NCBI GenBank assembly: GCA_002409965.1
Contig: DHON01000095.1
Span: forward strand, 13,687 to 77,686
Direction: 5' to 3'
Source: Firmicutes bacterium UBA5389
GTDB lineage: Bacteria > Bacillota > DTU025
DNA length: 64,000 nucleotides
This document shows positions 1-7,920 of this stretch, one piece after another. The notes under the pieces were generated by a model. The model was not told where the DNA came from, did no database searches, and saw only the letters and a program-made list of their open reading frames with translations. A program made the position numbers and the translations under genes. Numbering within the stretch: the stretch's first letter is position 1; each line of letters begins with the position of its first letter.

Positions 1-953
1 TCGGCGGCCGTCAGGTTCTCAGCAGATGTCGCCAGGTTGGCGATGGTGTGCTCCAGCCTGTTCTGGATAGCTCCCAGCTTGGATCGTTCGCCCGATACTG
101 TGTTGATGGCATTGTTGATCGTGGTAATCGCCTTGTTGCCAGCGCCCTGGGTAGAAACGTCGATACCGGCGATGAACTCGATATCGTACGTCTTCCCATC
201 GGCTGCATTCGCGATCACGAAGTTCAAGTCGGAGTGGACTGCAGTTCCCGCGCCGTCTGTGAGAGCTTGGGTAACCTGAGTGCCTATTACTGCATCGTCC
301 TTGTCATACAGATTGACCACTGCGTTTGTGCCGTTAATGGTCACATTCGCACGAACAGCGGTCGCCGCTGAACAGGCGCCCCATACGCTGAGCTCGCCCG
401 CGCGGATCACCGTGGCCGTGTCAAGCGTGGTTCCGAACTTCAGATCCACTCCGAGCGCCTTCGAGCTCATGTCGTTTACTCCAACCCTGAGGTTCTGATC
501 CGCGTTCGATCCGATGTGGATGATCTTGTCCTTGAACGTGTTGTCCAGCAGTTTCTGCGTGTTGAATTCGGTATCCGTCGAAATCCTGTTGATCTCGACT
601 GCAAGTGCGTTGATCTCCTTTTGGATCTCTTCGCGGTCGGCATTGGTCACAGTGTCCGACGCCGACTGCACCGCCAGCTCTCTCATCCTCTGAAGGATGG
701 AGTGGGTCTCCTGGAGCGCGCCCTCTGCGGTCTGCAGGAGGGAGATACCGTCCTGGGCATTGCGGCTGGCCTGGTTGAGACCGCTGATCTGCCCGCGCAT
801 CTTCTCTGATATCGAAAGACCCGCTGCATCATCGGCCGCCCGACCGATCCTGAGGCCGCTGGATAGCTTCTCGAGAGATTTGTTCTGGCCAGTGTCGTTC
901 ACGCTCATGTTCTTCCACGCGTTCAGCGCAGAAAGGTTATGGTTGATTCTCAT
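1..953 (-). CDS. hag: Flagellin (partial, C-terminus beyond window)
   Basis: Structural subunit of the flagellar filament, exported through the flagellar type III apparatus. The N-terminal D0/D1 region starts MRINHNLSALNAW and is almost identical to that of the two flagellins upstream. The middle part (about residues 165-275) is different in each. The reading frame stays open to the window edge, where it has just reached the conserved C-terminal helix (…SENLTAA-type stretch), so roughly 45 residues are missing. The ATG is preceded by AGGGAGGT. It is the last of three tandem flagellin genes and has no promoter of its own that I can see. Confidence 0.95.
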   Translation of the reverse strand, partial: MRINHNLSALNAWKNMSVNDTGQNKSLEKLSSGLRIGRAADDAAGLSISEKMRGQISGLNQASRNAQDGISLLQTAEGALQETHSILQRMRELAVQSASDTVTNADREEIQKEINALAVEINRISTDTEFNTQKLLDNTFKDKIIHIGSNADQNLRVGVNDMSSKALGVDLKFGTTLDTATVIRAGELSVWGACSAATAVRANVTINGTNAVVNLYDKDDAVIGTQVTQALTDGAGTAVHSDLNFVIANAADGKTYDIEFIAGIDVSTQGAGNKAITTINNAINTVSGERSKLGAIQNRLEHTIANLATSAENLTAA

Positions 954-1044
954 CTGAGTCTACCTCCCTGTCGTTGCTCGACCTCCACATCCTTGCGGTG
1001 GTCTCTGCACAGATCCATCGCTACCCGCTGATCTGGCCCCGCCT

Positions 1045-1062
1045 GGGCCTGACATCAGACCC
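1045..1062 (-). other. Stem-loop between flagellin genes 2 and 1
   Basis: An inverted repeat (GGGtCTGA against TCAGgCCC on the minus strand) lies 27 bases after the stop of the second flagellin. It has one mismatch and no following T-run, so it is not a typical intrinsic terminator. A better-paired version sits at the same place after the third flagellin, which suggests an mRNA-processing, stabilising or partial-attenuation role. Confidence 0.5.
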
Positions 1063-1088
1063 AATGGCAGACTCGCCAATTGTCGCTA

Positions 1089-2219
1089 CTACCTCAAGAG
1101 CTGCAGGACCGCCTGCGGCTTGGCATTGGCCTGCGCCAGCATCGCTGTGGACGCCTGGGCGAGGATCTGATACTTCGTGAAGTTCATCATTTCCACCGCG
1201 ATGTCCACATCGCGGATACGACTTTCGGCGGCCGTCAGGTTCTCAGACGACGTAGCCAGGTTGGCGATTGTGTGCTCCAGCCTGTTCTGAATGGCGCCTA
1301 GCTTAGAACGCTCCCCAGAGACCGTGTTAATGGCATTGTTCACCGTTGTAATTGCGCTGTTGGCCGCATCTTGGCTTGAGACGTCTATGCCGACCATCTT
1401 CGAGGGAAGGATGTCCGTCAGTGTGGCGATGGTTGTTTCGTCTGTGAGGGCATTAGGGGCTGTCAGACTGATGGTCAAGCCATCGGGTATGGTCATGCTT
1501 AGGTTACCCATCGCGAGCGTGCCGGTAAGGTCAGCAGATCCATCCGCGAACTTGACAGTGACACCGACTTTGCTGTTTTCAGGCGTGGCATCTATGGTCA
1601 CCGCAAAGCTTATCTCACTGATGACCTTCTCGCCACTGTAGGTCCCATTGATCGTGACACTGCCGCCGCCGGCAGTCACAAGCTCCTGATCGCTGAATGA
1701 AGTCGTTCCATTGACGCTGAGATCGACCGCGCCCATGGAAGCGATGTTGACTTTCAGGTTCTGGTCGGCATTGGCTCCAATATGAATCGTCTTGTCGGTG
1801 AAACCGCCCTGCAGAAGCTTCTGCGTGTTGAACTCAGTATCAGTGGAAATCCTGTCCATCTCAACTCGAAGCGCGTTGACTTCTTTCTGAATCTCGACGC
1901 GGTCAGCATCGGTTACAGTATCCGACGCCGACTGCACCGCCAGCTCTCTCATCCTCTGCAGGATGGAGTGGGTCTCCTGGAGTGCGCCCTCTGCGGTCTG
2001 AAGAAGCGAGATGCCGTCCTGGGCGTTCCGGCTGGCCTGGTTCAGGCCGCTGATCTGCCCGCGCATCTTCTCCGAAATCGAGAGACCGGCTGCATCATCC
2101 GCTGCCCTGCCGATCCGAAGGCCGCTGGAGAGCTTTTCGAGAGACTTGTTCTGACCAGTGTCGTTCACGCTCATGTTCTTCCACGCGTTGAGCGCGGAGA
2201 GGTTGTGGTTGATTCTCAT
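1089..2219 (-). CDS. hag: Flagellin
   Basis: A complete 376-residue flagellin. The N-terminal 140 or so residues and the last 100 residues are the conserved D0/D1 helices that pack the filament core and carry the polymerisation interface. The central 110-120 residues form a short, Thr/Gly/Asp-rich surface domain unlike those of the neighbouring copies. The C-terminus is AVLQLLR, as in Bacillota flagellins. The start is ATG with AGGAGGTAAAG-type Shine-Dalgarno. It is the middle gene of the tandem, with 137 bases to the gene before and 135 to the gene after. Confidence 0.97.
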   Translation of the reverse strand: MRINHNLSALNAWKNMSVNDTGQNKSLEKLSSGLRIGRAADDAAGLSISEKMRGQISGLNQASRNAQDGISLLQTAEGALQETHSILQRMRELAVQSASDTVTDADRVEIQKEVNALRVEMDRISTDTEFNTQKLLQGGFTDKTIHIGANADQNLKVNIASMGAVDLSVNGTTSFSDQELVTAGGGSVTINGTYSGEKVISEISFAVTIDATPENSKVGVTVKFADGSADLTGTLAMGNLSMTIPDGLTISLTAPNALTDETTIATLTDILPSKMVGIDVSSQDAANSAITTVNNAINTVSGERSKLGAIQNRLEHTIANLATSSENLTAAESRIRDVDIAVEMMNFTKYQILAQASTAMLAQANAKPQAVLQLLR

Positions 2220-2310
2220 CTGGCTTTACCTCCTTGTCGCTACTCGACCCCCGCATCCTTGCGGTGGTCATTGAATAGATGCGTATCTAGTCCGCAATCC
2301 CAGCCCGCCC

Positions 2311-2328
2311 GGGCCTGTAGTCAGGCCC
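2311..2328 (-). other. Perfect stem-loop between flagellin genes 3 and 2
   Basis: GGGCCTG and CAGGCCC form a perfect 7-bp stem with a 4-base loop, 29 bases after the stop of the third flagellin. No T-run follows. The surrounding spacer also resembles the other flagellin spacer (a shared GACCACCGCAAGGATG stretch on the minus strand), so the spacer was duplicated with the gene. A role in differential expression of the three genes is an inference. Confidence 0.55.
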
Positions 2329-2356
2329 AATAGCAGACTCCTGCCGTCTATCCCTA

Positions 2357-3460
2357 CTACCTCAAGAGCTGCAGAACCGCCTGCGGCTTGGCATTGGCCT
2401 GGGCCAGCATGGCCGTGGAGGCCTGGGCGAGGATCTGGTACTTGGTGAAGTTCATCATCTCGACTGCGATATCCACATCGCGGATACGGCTCTCGGCGGC
2501 GGTCAGGTTCTCAGACGACGTCGCCAGGTTGGCGATAGTGTGCTCCAGACGGTTCTGAATCGCGCCTAGCTTGGAGCGCTCGCCTGAAACAGTGTTAATG
2601 GCATCGTTGACGGCAGTGATAGCGCTGTTCGCGTCAGACTGAGTGGACACATTGATTCCGCCGAAAAGGTCAACGATGATGGTGTCTCCGTTGGCCAGAC
2701 TACCGGCAGGAGCCGCGCCGAATGTCAGGCCGGCATGGACAACCGTAGCAGCCACCGCAGTGGCGGCAGATGCATCACCCGCGTTCGTTCCATCTGCGTT
2801 CAACAGCTGAACCGTGAAGTTGCCACCGGCGACTACCACCTTCGCCGACACCGCGTCTTTCATGTCACCCGCGCCCAGCGCCAGGGTTCCGGAAACTGCC
2901 AGCTTGTCCATGAACACGTTGGGGGCACCGGCGTCGGTACTGAATATCCAGTGAACCCCCAGTTCCTCCGCTGCCATGTCATCAATGCTCACCATGAGGT
3001 TCTGGTTGGCATTGGCGCCTATGTGGATGGTCCTGTTGGTGAAATTGCCCTCCAACAGTTTCTGAGTGTTGAACTCAGTATCGTTGGAGATCCTGTCGAT
3101 CTCGACGCGAAGAGCATTCATCTCCTTCTGGATTTCCTCGCGGTCCGCATCGGTCACGGTATCCGACGCCGACTGCACCGCCAGTTCCCTCATCCTCTGA
3201 AGGATGGAGTGGGTTTCCTGGAGCGCGCCCTCTGCGGTCTGTAGGAGCGAGATGCCGTCCTGGGCGTTCCGGCTAGCCTGGTTGAGGCCTGAGATCTGCC
3301 CGCGCATCTTCTCCGAAATCGACAGGCCCGCTGCATCGTCCGCTGCCCTGCCGATCCTAAGGCCGCTGGACAGCTTCTCGAGAGACTTGGTCTGACCGCC
3401 ATCGTTCACGGTCATGTTCTTCCACGCGTTCAGCGCGGAGAGGTTGTGGTTGATTCTCAC
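2357..3460 (-). CDS. hag: Flagellin (first gene of tandem)
   Basis: A complete 367-residue flagellin and the gene nearest to the promoter. The conserved ends match the other two copies; the middle segment (about residues 165-270) is alanine/valine-rich with short repeats and is unrelated by eye. The start codon is GTG (the other two use ATG), preceded by GGAGGTAGACCAGA. A good sigma28-type promoter lies about 230 bases upstream, leaving a long leader. The three copies probably form mixed or alternative filaments. Confidence 0.97.
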   Translation of the reverse strand: MRINHNLSALNAWKNMTVNDGGQTKSLEKLSSGLRIGRAADDAAGLSISEKMRGQISGLNQASRNAQDGISLLQTAEGALQETHSILQRMRELAVQSASDTVTDADREEIQKEMNALRVEIDRISNDTEFNTQKLLEGNFTNRTIHIGANANQNLMVSIDDMAAEELGVHWIFSTDAGAPNVFMDKLAVSGTLALGAGDMKDAVSAKVVVAGGNFTVQLLNADGTNAGDASAATAVAATVVHAGLTFGAAPAGSLANGDTIIVDLFGGINVSTQSDANSAITAVNDAINTVSGERSKLGAIQNRLEHTIANLATSSENLTAAESRIRDVDIAVEMMNFTKYQILAQASTAMLAQANAKPQAVLQLLR

Positions 3461-3689
3461 TCTGGTCTACCTCCTTGTTTTCTCGCCCCTAGCATCCATG
3501 CTCGGAGCTGTCTGGGATCTGCGAGCGCTTCGTCTATCTACCGTCTGCCAGCCAGCGGATTCGCATCGAACACCCCCAGTCAAACATGTAATCACGCAAC
3601 CTGGCGTCCATCGAAACACATCCACGTCTTGCCCCGAAGATACCGTTCTCTCATCATCCGAAGTGCTCGCGAAACTCCTGCTGATTCCA

Positions 3690-3717
3690 TTATCGGCAGC
3701 CAACTACCAAGGGTTTA
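3690..3717 (-). promoter_or_regulatory. Sigma28 (SigD/FliA-type) promoter for the flagellin operon
   Basis: On the minus strand TAAA is followed by 16 bases and then GCCGATAA, which matches the -35 and -10 elements of motility sigma factors. The same TAAA-N16-GCCGATAA arrangement occurs before flgM in this window (42507-42534), and that agreement supports both. The textbook spacing is one base shorter. The predicted leader is about 225 bases. Confidence 0.7.
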
Positions 3718-3872
3718 GGCCCGGAGGACGACTCGGGTCGACGCAGAACCCAGACCCGGACGAAGGCGATTCAGGCCCCATATGTCATTCTCCAGCGCAT
3801 AGTCATATGCGCAATGAGCGCCAGTCGCGGTGTCGCGAACAGGTAGCGTTGCCATTATGTCCACCATACTTG

Positions 3873-3899
3873 TGATATAATAGCAAATGCGAGCGCATT
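3873..3899 (+). promoter_or_regulatory. Extended -10 promoter and palindrome upstream of darT
   Basis: TGATATAAT is an extended -10 element, and the perfect palindrome AATGCG-AG-CGCATT (3886-3899) covers the expected transcription start. No good -35 is visible at 17 bases. The overlap of promoter and palindrome suggests repression, but neither DarT nor the macro protein has a DNA-binding domain, so a regulator would be elsewhere. The leader to darT would be about 190 bases; the stretch 3461-4079 holds no gene I can support. Confidence 0.4.
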
Positions 3900-4079
3900 C
3901 CAATGCCCGTCACCTGGGAGTCACCTGAGGCGAGCGGTTGAACTGAGAGTGAGACATGGCCTCATTCGCAGTCCAGGCCTCCCTAGTTGCTCCAAGCCCA
4001 GCTCCATTGTTGTGCTGAGCGTCACATGGTACTGCCTGTGATTTGCCTGGCGTGATTTCCGGCTTGCGGAGGTGCGGAC

Positions 4080-4688
4080 ATGGATCGAATGGATATTGCC
4101 GAGCTCCACTACATTTGCCCAATTGCCAATGTGGCATCCATTTGCGAAAAGGGAATACTCTCGCACAATGCGGTTCGGGAGATAGCGCATGTATCGCTGG
4201 CTCTTCCCGAGGTACAATCGCTCCGTGAGACAGTACCACTGCAGGACGGTCGTATGCTTCACGACTACGTCAATCTCTACTTCCATGCACGAAACCCGAT
4301 GATGTACTATCGCCGTGAGCAGCACGGCAACCTATGTGTTCTCCGGATCAGCGATAGCGTGCTGGACATACAGGGGACCATGATAGCTGACCGCAACGCC
4401 GCTCGACGCCAAACGTGGTTCCGTCCTGGCCCTGAAGGCCTCAGGTATCTGAACAGACACCTTGTTTTCGCAAGGGACTGGACACACCGTGATCCTGAAA
4501 GGGCAGACTACCAGAAAGCTGTGAAGTGCGCCGAAGTACTCGTTCCGCATCACGTCAGCAGCGATAGGATCGTCGGAGCATATGTTTCGTGCGATGATGC
4601 CTACTATGATATGATGGCACTGGAAGTGCCATGGCCCGTTACTCAGTGTCCGGACATCTTCTTCCAGGAGGAGAGTGACGTTTGGTGA
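4080..4688 (+). CDS. darT: DarT-family DNA ADP-ribosyltransferase toxin
   Basis: A 202-residue protein of the DUF4433/DarT family, which attaches ADP-ribose from NAD to bases in single-stranded DNA and blocks replication. Visible family features are the N-terminal HYICPIANVASICEKGIL segment, the DYVNLYFHARNPM stretch typical of the NAD-binding core, and KCAEVLVP near the end, where the Glu of the A-E-x-L-V motif is the expected catalytic residue. Length is normal for DarT, so it should be active. ATG at 4080 is chosen because GGAGGTG lies 5 bases upstream. The stop overlaps the macro-domain gene by four bases, as in DarTG operons. Confidence 0.87.
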   Translation: MDRMDIAELHYICPIANVASICEKGILSHNAVREIAHVSLALPEVQSLRETVPLQDGRMLHDYVNLYFHARNPMMYYRREQHGNLCVLRISDSVLDIQGTMIADRNAARRQTWFRPGPEGLRYLNRHLVFARDWTHRDPERADYQKAVKCAEVLVPHHVSSDRIVGAYVSCDDAYYDMMALEVPWPVTQCPDIFFQEESDVW

Positions 4689-5164
4689 TCCACGTAGTAT
4701 CCGGGAACCTACTTGACTCCGATGCGCAGACGCTGGTGAACACCGTTAACTGCGTTGGAGCCATGGGGAAAGGCATAGCGCTCGAGTTCAGGAAGCGTTT
4801 TCCGGCGATGTACGCAGACTACGTGGCGAAGTGCCGGGCGGGTCAAGTTGTACTCGGGCGTCCGTACCTCTACAAACCCTTATTCCCTCCATATGTTCTG
4901 AACTTCCCCACTAAGGGGCACTGGCGCTCCCCATCGCGCCTCTTGGACATTGAAGCCGGACTCGATTGGCTAACGCGGCACTATGAAGAGTGGGGCATCA
5001 CATCGCTGGCCGTACCTGCCCTCGGTTGCGGCAACGGCGGCCTTGAATGGTCCGCAGTGGAACCGGTCTTGTGCAGATATCTGGATAGACTCACCGTTCC
5101 CATCGAACTGTACCCGCCTCAAAGCCTCACGCCCGCGCAGTTGAGGCAAGAGGCTTCGATCTGA
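4685..5164 (+). CDS. darG: DarG-type macro-domain antitoxin, macro domain only
   Basis: A macro domain of about 155 residues. GNLLDSDAQTLVNTVNCVGAMGKGIA carries the ADP-ribose-binding Asn and the glycine-rich loop, and VPALGCGNGGLEW is the second binding loop. DarG enzymes remove ADP-ribose from DNA. Usual DarG proteins have a further C-terminal domain of comparable size that binds DarT; here the gene ends after the macro fold and the following 400 bases show no remnant of that domain. GTG at 4685 overlaps the darT stop (GTGA); TTG at 4682 is an alternative, with AGGAGGAG just upstream. Antitoxin action would therefore rest on enzymatic reversal alone. Confidence 0.83.
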   Translation: MIHVVSGNLLDSDAQTLVNTVNCVGAMGKGIALEFRKRFPAMYADYVAKCRAGQVVLGRPYLYKPLFPPYVLNFPTKGHWRSPSRLLDIEAGLDWLTRHYEEWGITSLAVPALGCGNGGLEWSAVEPVLCRYLDRLTVPIELYPPQSLTPAQLRQEASI

Positions 5165-5469
5165 GGCATCACGCCGTCTTCTGGCTCATCGCCATCACAC
5201 GCAATCATTGCCCCTCATAGCGGCCCATCACCTAATGACGGATCGTCGGAATCCCCAAGCACTCATCTGCGCAGCCTGGCAGCGTCCCCCTGCACGGGCG
5301 TATCTGTATGCAAGTCGGAGTGTGTGCCCTACATGCTCTCGAATGACAGCACCCGGACGGACAATGGGCATCCTCTGCTGCCGGGCTGCTGGGCTATCAT
5401 CACGGTGCCCTGATCGTACTCCCCATCCTCCTGGACTCAGTTGGCGTAGGAGGCATGAGTGGGCCATGT
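5165..5469. other. Intergenic stretch without recognisable gene
   Basis: About 300 bases between the macro gene and the next toxin-antitoxin promoter. I see only short unconvincing reading frames and no trace of a DarG C-terminal domain. Confidence 0.5.
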
Positions 5470-5496
5470 TACCATCAATGGGAAGCATGGTATAAT
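5470..5496 (+). promoter_or_regulatory. Promoter and operator-like repeat of the HigBA-type pair
   Basis: TGGTATAAT is an extended -10 (TATAAT at 5491-5496). The inverted repeat TACCAT-N11-ATGGTA (5470-5475 and 5487-5492) overlaps it. HigA-type antitoxins repress their own promoters through such repeats. The leader to the toxin start is about 95 bases. The -35 is weak (TTACCA). Confidence 0.45.
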
Positions 5497-5597
5497 CGCC
5501 ATGTCACCAGGAATTGGCAGGCTCTCGCCAACAGGGCCTGCGCAATGATGATGAGTTCACCTTTGGGGTTAATTCCGCGTTGACTGGGGGCCTGCTC

Positions 5598-5840
5598 TTG
5601 CTTATACTGTTCTCAGACAAGGAACTTGCTGAGGCATGCATGAACCCGCAAGCTGGGCAGCATCGGTGGGGCAAGTCCGTCTACAAGAAGATCGTCAAAA
5701 GGTTAAGTGAGTTTCGCGCTGCTGAGTCCCTCCATGATATTGCTACTATCAAAGGCGCTCGCCTTGAGAAGCCACTAGTGCCTGCGCCGGAGAAGGGCGA
5801 GGAAATACTGATCCTGGAGGTGATTGACTATCATGAATAG
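5598..5840 (+). pseudogene. HigB/RelE-like toxin with internal deletion
   Basis: The N-terminal part (SDKELAEACMNPQAG…YKKIVKRLSEFRAAESLHDI…KGARLEK) resembles the first half of RelE/HigB 'killer' proteins, and the last residues ILILEVIDYHE match their usual C-terminus. The central strands that carry the RNase core (the H-x-L-K-G…Y-R-L-I-F-E region of relatives) are missing while the frame is kept. The product would be about 80 residues instead of about 110, so it is probably inactive or only binds the antitoxin. TTG at 5598 follows GGGGG by 7 bases; the open frame extends further upstream without support. It overlaps the antitoxin start by 8 bases (ATGAATAG). Confidence 0.55.
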
Positions 5841-6924
5841 TGATGGGTTCATCGAGTATGTTCCTGCTGTTGTTACGCCTCCGGGCGATACGCTCAAAGA
5901 AGCCCTTGACGAGATCGAAATGACCCAGGCCGAGCTTGCCAGGCGCATGGGACGTCCAAAGAAGACGATAAACGAGATCGTCAGGGGAAAAGCCGCCATT
6001 ACGCACGAGACCGCATTGCAGCTTGAGAGGGTGCTTGATATCCCCGCGCACTTCTGGAGAGCCCTGGAGGAGAACTACCAGCAGCACCTTCTGAGATCCA
6101 GGGATCTACGCCTCCTTGAGGAACAGGCAGACTGGCTTAATGAGATTCCGATGGCTTCAATGCTGAGAGAAGGCTGGGCTGATGCCGGCGACACCACCGC
6201 CGAGAACGTTGCAAATGCCCTCAAGTTCTTTGGAGTCGCCAGTGTGGATACATTCAAAGACACATTTGGCTCGCTAGTCGCGGCTTTCCGCAGGTCGCCG
6301 AGTTTCCAGTCCGACCACTGGGCTCTTGCGGCCTGGCTGCGCAAAGGCGAGATCGAGGCACGCAGGCTCCGCTGTGCTCCCTACTCCAGGAAGGAGTTCA
6401 AAGCTGCCCTCGCGCAGGTGAGGAGACTGGCTTTCGAAGAGCCCGCTATTGCCCTCAAGCAACTCCAGGAGGTCTGCTCGAAGGCCGGTGTAGCTGTGGT
6501 ATTCGTTCCTGAGCTGCCTGGGTGCGCTGTGTCGGGGGCGGCCAGATGGTACGGGCTGAGGAGAGCCATCATACAGCTGAGCTTCAGACATAAGCGCGGT
6601 GATCATGTGTGGTTCTCCTTCTTCCACGAGGCCGGTCATCTACTCTCATCGTCTCCCGACGACGTCTTCGTTGACATTCCAGGTGAAGACGCCGCCGATG
6701 GATTTGCACGTGACTACCTGATCCCGCCGGCATCGTATGCTCAATTCCTTAACTCAGTTGGTAGAAGGAACATCAGCCACGAAGCCGTGCGGAGTTTCGC
6801 GTCCGAAATCGGAATCGCGCCGGGCATAGTAGTGGGCAGGCTTCAGCACGATGGAGTCATCCCATATAGCCACCTGAACGGGCTCACTGTACCCATCTCC
6901 GCCGAAACCCTCGGCGCGTTGTAG
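5833..6924 (+). CDS. HigA-type antitoxin fused to ImmA/IrrE metallopeptidase
   Basis: A 363-residue two-domain protein. Residues about 15-75 form an XRE helix-turn-helix of HigA type (LKEALDEIEMTQAELARRMG…). The C-terminal half is an ImmA/IrrE (DUF955) zinc peptidase with the HEAGH motif and the downstream E-D-A-A-D-x-F-A-R-D segment that supplies the third metal ligand. Such fusions pair with HigB-like toxins and are thought to sense or cleave partner proteins. ATG at 5833 fits GGAGGTG 10 or so bases upstream; TTG at 5824 is too close. Translation is probably coupled to the toxin gene. It is intact although its toxin is shortened. Confidence 0.85.
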   Translation: MNSDGFIEYVPAVVTPPGDTLKEALDEIEMTQAELARRMGRPKKTINEIVRGKAAITHETALQLERVLDIPAHFWRALEENYQQHLLRSRDLRLLEEQADWLNEIPMASMLREGWADAGDTTAENVANALKFFGVASVDTFKDTFGSLVAAFRRSPSFQSDHWALAAWLRKGEIEARRLRCAPYSRKEFKAALAQVRRLAFEEPAIALKQLQEVCSKAGVAVVFVPELPGCAVSGAARWYGLRRAIIQLSFRHKRGDHVWFSFFHEAGHLLSSSPDDVFVDIPGEDAADGFARDYLIPPASYAQFLNSVGRRNISHEAVRSFASEIGIAPGIVVGRLQHDGVIPYSHLNGLTVPISAETLGAL

Positions 6925-6971
6925 CAGAAGAGCATGGCCCTCATGTACAACAAGTCTGCACGAATCACAGA

Positions 6972-7028
6972 TCCGCTGCTCAGGCTCTTGTAAACGCCAT
7001 CAACTGCTCTGGGAGCATGGGGAGAGGG
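6972..7028 (+). pseudogene. Fossil of a second macro-domain gene
   Basis: One frame reads SAAQALVNAINCSGSMGRG, very close to the DAQTLVNTVNCVGAMGKG loop of the macro protein at 4685-5164. Nothing before or after continues a macro fold, and no start or stop frames it. It is a roughly 19-residue remnant, which suggests a second DarG-like gene once stood at this end of the island. Confidence 0.5.
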
Positions 7029-7057
7029 GGGCCAGGCAGAATCCCGCCTCGTACCTT

Positions 7058-7672
7058 TTACAGATTACGCGGGATCCTCCCATCCGCCTGCGCCGCCCGA
7101 AGCAGTTCCGCAAAGAACGTATGCCCCGATGGGCTGTAGCGTTTGAGCAACTCGATGGCATCCGACACATCATCCATGGCTCGATGTGTCTGAACCGCCC
7201 GGATGCTATGCGATTTGATGAGCTCCTGCAGCTTGGCTGAAGCGTAGCCGTACATATGCCATCGGATGTCCTTGCACGAGCAAGCCCACGGGGTCTGTGA
7301 GGCTTGTTTGAACAGTCTGCATACGAAGGGTTTGTCGAATCTGGCATTATGCGCGATCAGAAGATTCGCCTTTGTCAGAATCGATTGCACACGCTCGTTA
7401 TCGAGTTGTTTGCCGCGCAAGTTATCCAGCGTAAGGCCATGGACTCGTGCTGCGCCCGGGCGAATCGGCACACCGGGCTCCCTGAGGCCGCAGTAGGAAT
7501 CGACGATTCCGGCGATCTCACCGGTACTGTAATCGAACTCAAAGAGCATCATCGCCAGCTCCACAACCTCATCGGTTCTCGGCGACAAGCCCGTTGTCTC
7601 CACATCGAGGAAACAAGCGCTCCCAAGCCCTGCGCCCAGCACGGCCGCCTGGCTAACATCGCGTCCGCTCAC
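7058..7672 (-). CDS. DEDDh 3'-5' exonuclease (DnaQ-like)
   Basis: A 204-residue exonuclease of the DNA polymerase III epsilon/DinG-N type. Motif ExoI is FLDVETTG (Asp and Glu ligands), ExoII is IAHNARFDKPF and ExoIII is THRAMDDVSDA with the His and Asp of DEDDh enzymes. The start is GTG with AGGAGTG eight bases upstream. It converges with the toxin-antitoxin island and stands alone, so the substrate (DNA or RNA, repair or turnover) cannot be told from context. Confidence 0.85.
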   Translation of the reverse strand: MSGRDVSQAAVLGAGLGSACFLDVETTGLSPRTDEVVELAMMLFEFDYSTGEIAGIVDSYCGLREPGVPIRPGAARVHGLTLDNLRGKQLDNERVQSILTKANLLIAHNARFDKPFVCRLFKQASQTPWACSCKDIRWHMYGYASAKLQELIKSHSIRAVQTHRAMDDVSDAIELLKRYSPSGHTFFAELLRAAQADGRIPRNL

Positions 7673-7678
7673 TCATAA

Positions 7679-7920
7679 CACTCCTGACTACGACATTTGC
7701 TGCGTGTTCAGCAATTACAGCATGCCCTACGAGCCATGCAGCGTCAAGCTGCAATCAATCTATGGCTCGACAGTCGCCCGACCGCAACGCGCAGTCTCTC
7801 GCCGATCTGCCTGCAGTGAGAGGCCTTCGCCAGGAGTTGTCGAATGTCCATACCGATTCTACCCGCAATCATAATCCAGGCGCGACGGCCTGCATCCAGG
7901 CCTGGCTCTTTCAAACACCG
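7679..7920. other. Spacer with one GC stem-loop
   Basis: No gene recognised between the exonuclease and the DUF6259-like gene. GGCCTG-CATC-CAGGCC at 7887-7902 is a perfect 6-bp stem 19 bases after the DUF6259-like stop, but no T-run follows on the minus strand. Confidence 0.35.
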
